This document shows, piece by piece, positions 59,256-64,000 of a stretch of 64,000 nucleotides of DNA. The DNA comes from Neurospora tetrasperma FGSC 2508. Taxonomy: Eukaryota; Ascomycota; Sordariomycetes; Sordariales; Sordariaceae. Below the pieces are notes generated by a model. It was given only the letters and a program-made list of their open reading frames with translations, made no database searches and was not told the DNA's origin. Location of the stretch: positions 1,797,793-1,861,792 of the forward strand of contig NW_009799179.1 of the NCBI RefSeq assembly GCF_000213175.1, given 5' to 3'. The position numbers were made by a program, and so were the translations under genes. Position 1 is the stretch's first letter. Every line of letters starts with the position of its first letter.

Positions 59256-61336
59256 TCAACCGAACTTGAGTTTGCTTTGCCCGCGCTCGACCTTCTTCGG
59301 TCTACCTTGTCGCTTCGGCGTCGTGCTTGTGGATTTTGGATTGCCGGCACGCGAGCTAGACGCTGATGGCTGATTGACGAATGTCTGGCTGACACGTTCT
59401 TGTTCTTGGAGCTCTTTGGCAAAATGCCAGTCCTGATGGCTTTGCAGTTCCTCGGGGCTATCGAGGCTGGCGTTGCATCGCGAGCACGTCAATGTGATGA
59501 TTGGGCCGGGTTCTGATTCAGACTTCCCGTTATATACCTCATCGCCTTTGCCCACCCCCTCTGAACCGGCCGGCTCACCTGACATGACCTCCTCTTTCAG
59601 TGTGCCCAACCTTTGACCGCTTTGACCACTGATGGCCGTATCGTCGGAGCCCAACCCAGAATTAGCGCCGTGGGATAACTCTCTCTTTGCGAAAAACCGT
59701 TCTATCCCGCCGTTATCCAGGCGCCTTCGCTTCTCTGCCGGGCGGATCTCGATTTCAGAGTCAACCGTCGCTGTCCCTGACGCCATCTTGCTTGCCTGGG
59801 CCTCCTCGCCCTTCAACAAGAAAGCGCCGATGCCCATGTTTCCAGTAACACCATCCTCAAATCCTCCAACGCTAAGGCCGAGGTTGGAACATGGCCAAAC
59901 TTGACCCTCGGAAACAATCTGGCTTAACAGGTTCCTGGCCAGCTCTAGCAAACTCTCTTCGTCGAGCTTACGGCCTTGAGGGATAGGACCCTGACGTGAC
60001 CGGGTTTGAGTACCGTGACGGTGATGAAGATTGATGGTCTTAGGCCTCCGCTTGTTTTCCAAAACGCCTTCTTCGACCAACCGGGAAAAAATGTCAGCGG
60101 CAAAAATGCGCAGCCATCTAACAGCCTGCTCGAAGGAGGTTATACTGGGACGGAAGGACTTGGCCGACAGCATTGACTTGATGTGGACGCGCGGGTTTAC
60201 CTCGCTGGTATCGATCCCACGCACGGTGTTGTAGACCCAAACGCCTGTGTCATCGCCTAGCTTCGATTTTAGCTGCTCCACCGAAGCACTGAGCAAGTCT
60301 TTGACCGTGTCTGTGTGAAACATCTGACTGATTTGTTCGCCCAGCTTGCCGCCAAGGTTCCGCATCTTTGTGAACTTGAAGTCGGACAGAAAATGTTGAA
60401 TTGAACGATTCCGAAGCACCGTCTGTTGGTTGGGCTTTCGGTAGGCCGAGCCCAACTTGCTCAACAGCTTATTACAGGCTACACCTGCGGAGCACGTGTA
60501 TCCAAGCTTATCTTTGATGGCTATCCGCACCTTGCGCACAATTTCCGAGCCTATAAGAATAGCCACGTCGTCCCAGTCCGGATCCTCAAGTTCAGCATTT
60601 TCGTCTGGCAGGTCTACCAGCGCATCAGCCTGCCAGTCGAGAGCGGTGATGGATGGCATGGGCAGCATCTCGGTCGGGTCATCGTATGGGGGAGGGTTGG
60701 CAAGCTCGGGAAAACGTTCGATCAGGATAGTGTGCACCTGTGCCGAGAGGTCCATAAACAGCTCATCGATGCTCGCTTTCTCCACCTTTTGAAGATGAGG
60801 TGGGAGTTCTTCCTTGATGATAGCCAGAATCTTACGGGATTCAAGTCGGTAAGGGTCTAAGGACACTTTGTGCGTCGCCATGTTGGCCGCGGCATCCGGG
60901 TGGTAATCCCACTTGGCATCGCCTTCTCTCCATGTTGCAACGTGTTGGTGTATAAGATCCGGGCAGAGCTTTTTTGCTTCCGACACGTTGCAATGCCGGC
61001 CGATGCCAAAGCTACGAGCAGGATAGTTGACTGCAATCAATCCCTGCCTATACAAGGTCAGTTTGACGTCAGAGAATGCCCAATGGGCACGATTGGAGAC
61101 TGGGTTTACCATTGCTGAACGGCAACGGGCTTGTCGTCTGGTATCCCTAGTCGCACCATTTCTACCTGAGCGTAGAAGCAATCGAGATCCAGGTGAGCGA
61201 TGACCCTGAGCGGACACGAAGTACTCGAGGCAGCGAGTTGCTGGATGTGACGATACGTGAACCGTGAACGCTTCATGCCGGGAGCGCCCGCGGGAGACAA
61301 GTCGCGAAAGGACTGCATATGGGGCGGTGACGACAT
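59256..61336 (-). CDS. RAD30: DNA polymerase eta (translesion Y-family polymerase)
   Basis: Nuclear polymerase that copies past UV lesions such as thymine dimers, recruited by ubiquitinated PCNA. Exons on the minus strand: 61336-61110 and 61047-59256, giving 672 residues; the 62-bp intron (GTAAAC...TATAG) joins PVAVQQW to QGLIAVNYPARSFGIGR. Catalytic carboxylates are D50 in HLDLDCFYAQVE, and D170 and E171 in ASIDELFMDLS. Thumb and little-finger regions follow (LGYTCSAGVACNKLLSKLGS). Near the C-terminus is a UBZ-type zinc finger with C597, C600, H613 and H617 and the conserved Asp at 615. A PIP-like end, QSKLKFG, binds PCNA in relatives; it lacks the second aromatic residue of a classic PIP box. 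Nothing suggests damage. The ATG at 61336 is the first in frame; MKRSRF (residue 21) is an alternative start. Confidence 0.95.
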
Positions 61337-63113
61337 GGCAGCGTATGGGCGGAATGGACAGCCAAGGGTGTCGTCATTTTCATTCGGTCGGGCGGGCTAT
61401 GAAGACGGGCCGGCTACGGCAGTCAGAGTCGTGGTGATCGCGGATGGCCGAGAGACGTTCATCGGTGACGGAGGCGCATGAAGACGGCGTCGCGACGGGT
61501 GGTTGTGAGAGTGCCGAAGTCACGTCGAACGGAGCAAAAGCGCGCTAAGGTAAGGTGGGAATCGCCGCGTAGTCCAGTGTCCAGACTGCCCTGTGGAAAC
61601 TGTTTGGAAGCTGACAGGATCGGAGGAAGTTCGAGCCGGGAGGTCCCCCACAGCGGGTAACTCGATAGGTACATCCGCGCCTATCAGTGATGAGATCCCC
61701 ACGTGCGGGAGTCCCACCCTGCAGGTCACGACTCTGCTGTGCCAACTCCAGTTAGCTAGAGGTGGTAAATGATGGGGACGGTTAATGGTAAATGATCATC
61801 GAAATGAAATGCAGAGCCGCGAAGTCATCCCGCGTTTTAGCCCAACCCTTCAGTCCAAAAGGGCCCCTTCCCGCATATGCGAGATACACTAGACATGTAC
61901 ACCTGACCTGAAGTTGATGTGGCAGAACAGAACGGTCCACAATACAGTATTCTGCCCAAACACGACAATGCCTACATCGCCTAGTAAGGCGCGGGCGGGG
62001 GCAGGGGGGAAGGCGGGTTACATGAACGGATCCTATCGATGTTGCGTTCAAGATATCTAATGTATTGTTGTAGGGACTTGCGCGCGGGGATACCTAGGCA
62101 CCTTGCCGACTGCTCTTGTCTTGGTAAACTCGAAGTCCTGGGCTACCATCACGTATCAACACCACCTCACGGCATCACGACGACAGGGATCTCAACCAGT
62201 TATACTATGCCGAAGTCGCGGCTAGAAGTATGTGCTTTGAACATACAATCGTCTACAAGCAAATGCGCATGGTCCATCACACGTTCGATGAGCGACGTTA
62301 GTCCTGCCCTGGAGAAAGAACGAACGAGATACTACAGACAAATGATCTCTGATACTCATCTCTACGCAACCTGAGAATGGGGAACTTGAACCCAAATGAC
62401 AACTCACCACCTGCATACATACTGAGTTACCATATGTTCCACACGTGGGGGTTATACGATGCAATGAACCCTACGATACCACCAGTTCGCACGATGCATC
62501 ATTTTCTGTTATCATCGGTTATCACTCGTCCTCTAGATTGCACTCGGATTTCCTTCGGTTGGTCTATCAGAGTTCCACTGGGGTTGCATCACGCTATTGA
62601 GATCAAGTACGCAGGGCTTACCATATTGGAGTCGGTAAGGTAGGAATCAAGCAGCGGCACTGCATGATTGCAATTGCAACAAGCGCTATGCTTCTGATCT
62701 TTACGTTCAACGATATCGAACTTCCACTTTGCATAATATGGGTAGCAACAAGGACTGTGCTCGGCCGGCTAGAAAAAAATGATTCGTGTGGATAGAGAGG
62801 GTAATGTCACTGCAGAGATTTCCACAAAGGGGAGTCTCCTGGGAAGTTGTATAGAAACAGTACCTGACTTCGTTGGTGAAAGGAAGAAAGAGCCTCGAAA
62901 CACTACCTGCTCATACCCGGAGAAATAGCAGTTCGACACCATACATGAGTGCCGACCGTAAGCCAGCATTAAAGTATCTAATCAAAAGTAAAAGAAACAT
63001 GACCGCCGGGCCCTTCGCTGAGCGCCGGCAAAAGTCCAGAAACCAAAATAGTATGGTAAATAGAGAGCGTAGACAAATGGAAGGGGGTATCTAGATTAAT
63101 AAGTTGAAGTTGA
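61337..63113. other. Intergenic region between RAD30 and PFA5-like gene
   Basis: No gene is supported. The left part holds the RAD30 promoter and leader, the right part the 3' UTR of the palmitoyltransferase. Short frames below 112 codons occur on both strands with no features. Confidence 0.5.
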
Positions 63114-64000
63114 TCACAAGTTGGCCGACCCATGGGCCCGGTCCTGTGATCCCTGCTCCTGCTTCTTTTGTTTCCTCTCCTTGGCCTGTGATTTCGACGA
63201 CAACTCTTTCTTCGATGTGGTAAACCCCTTCTCGTCGTCGGTTAGGTGCGGAAGCCTGAACCTTTCTCGCACTCGCAGATATATGGGGCCCATTTCGTAG
63301 AAGCTCTCATTGTTCTCGTACGTTGCGCAAGGTGAGTCCTTGAGGGGCAGTAGCCAGTCAATGATGCTGTTGCCCATGACGGATTTCCAGTTTCGATAGA
63401 AGCCTAGATCCCACGGGTTCTCGCCCAGCTCGGTTTTCACGACAGCAAAGGTGCGCGTTGCGAGCATATCCCTCTCATTGGCCACGCCTCTTGCACCGAC
63501 GTCTCCAGGTAATGGAGTGGCCAAGTCTCCGGATTTCGATATCGGATATGTGACGACCTTGTACTTTTCACAAGATTGGATGCCTCTCGGGACCCGAATG
63601 GCGAGGTTATGTACGAAGTTTTTGGACTTGAGGTAGTCGATGTTTGTCATGTTCTGCAGCGCATATCGCGCGGAAGTGATGAACATGGTTACGGCAAAAA
63701 ATCCCAGAAGGCCGGATAAAGCCAATATGGCGACCACAAAACCATCAAGGCCGTGACCGGTATGAAGTCGTTGTCTCGTGCAAACAGCGCAAGCAGTGAT
63801 AACTACTATGGAGCAAAGCGATGCGTAAAACGTGAACTGGATGAAGTACTTAAACGCTGCGCACCAGAATTAGCCGAGTCCGCCATCAGATACATCGATG
63901 ATTTCTTTCCACTTACACGTCTCACCCACGATTCCCCCAACCCACGGGCAATAGTGATCCATCTTCTTGACGCATCGATCGATTTCACTGCAGTGATGCG
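63114..64000 (-). CDS. PFA5: Palmitoyltransferase PFA5 type (DHHC family), 3' part
   Basis: Integral membrane S-acyltransferase that attaches palmitate to cysteines of substrate proteins. Only the C-terminal part is in the window: exon 64000-63917 (continuing beyond the edge) and exon 63856-63114, joined across a 60-bp intron (GTAAGT...GCAG). The catalytic stretch reads [12 protein letters not shown] then DHYCPWVGG, so the canonical DHHC motif is DHYC here; relatives I recall in this subfamily have DHFC or DHYC. The join gives GETSFKYFIQF, matching the family. Two membrane segments follow ([14 protein letters not shown] and [20 protein letters not shown]), then an [16 protein letters not shown] segment that is the conserved TTxE/PaCCT-region equivalent (NPWDLG is typical), and a basic tail. 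The N-terminal two membrane segments lie outside. Confidence 0.88.

Noticed and set aside
60426-60860. 144-codon plus-strand frame
   Set aside because: Antisense shadow of the RAD30 exon.
38500-63113. Biosynthetic or defence gene cluster
   Set aside because: The genes are unrelated housekeeping functions, separated by kilobases, and show no shared pathway.

Overview
The window looks like nuclear DNA of a filamentous ascomycete, most likely a Sordariomycete of the Sordariales (Neurospora, Sordaria, Podospora or Chaetomium group). The evidence is short introns with GTAAGT-like donors, CTRAC-like branch points and YAG acceptors, compact conserved housekeeping genes separated by long non-coding gaps, and one repeat relic stripped of CpA/TpG in the manner of fungal RIP (repeat-induced point mutation). 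I cannot name the species.

Left block (0-14.5 kb): ribosomal protein eL21; a PH/SMP-domain protein of the NVJ2/TEX2 lipid-transfer class; the C-terminal part of a small Thr/Cys-rich protein; IMP-specific 5'-nucleotidase ISN1 (five exons); and on the minus strand a 607-residue coiled-coil protein of unknown function with a long leader.

Middle block (14.5-38.5 kb): an accessory, gene-poor tract. It holds a 310-bp terminal-inverted-repeat element, a RIP-destroyed LINE (about 16.37-19.98 kb, with a probable unmutated 5' part upstream), a second non-autonomous inverted-repeat element (29.43-29.88 kb), a 74-bp hairpin-forming palindrome (35.43-35.50 kb) and simple repeats. I could support no intact gene across roughly 18 kb.

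Right block (38.5-64 kb): a HAL-family Ser/Thr protein kinase (plus strand), then four minus-strand genes: the importin-beta karyopherin NMD5, an RfeG-like conserved protein, the translesion DNA polymerase eta (RAD30) and, running off the end, a PFA5-type palmitoyltransferase.

The genes do not form a pathway or cluster; they are unrelated housekeeping functions (translation, membrane contact sites, purine metabolism, ion homeostasis signalling, nuclear import, DNA damage tolerance, protein lipidation). Exon joins were worked out by hand from reading frame, splice consensus and family alignment from memory; no search was run. The most unusual material is the two inverted-repeat elements, the palindrome, the sharply bounded RIP tract and a recurring 8-base word (GTAGTGTA).
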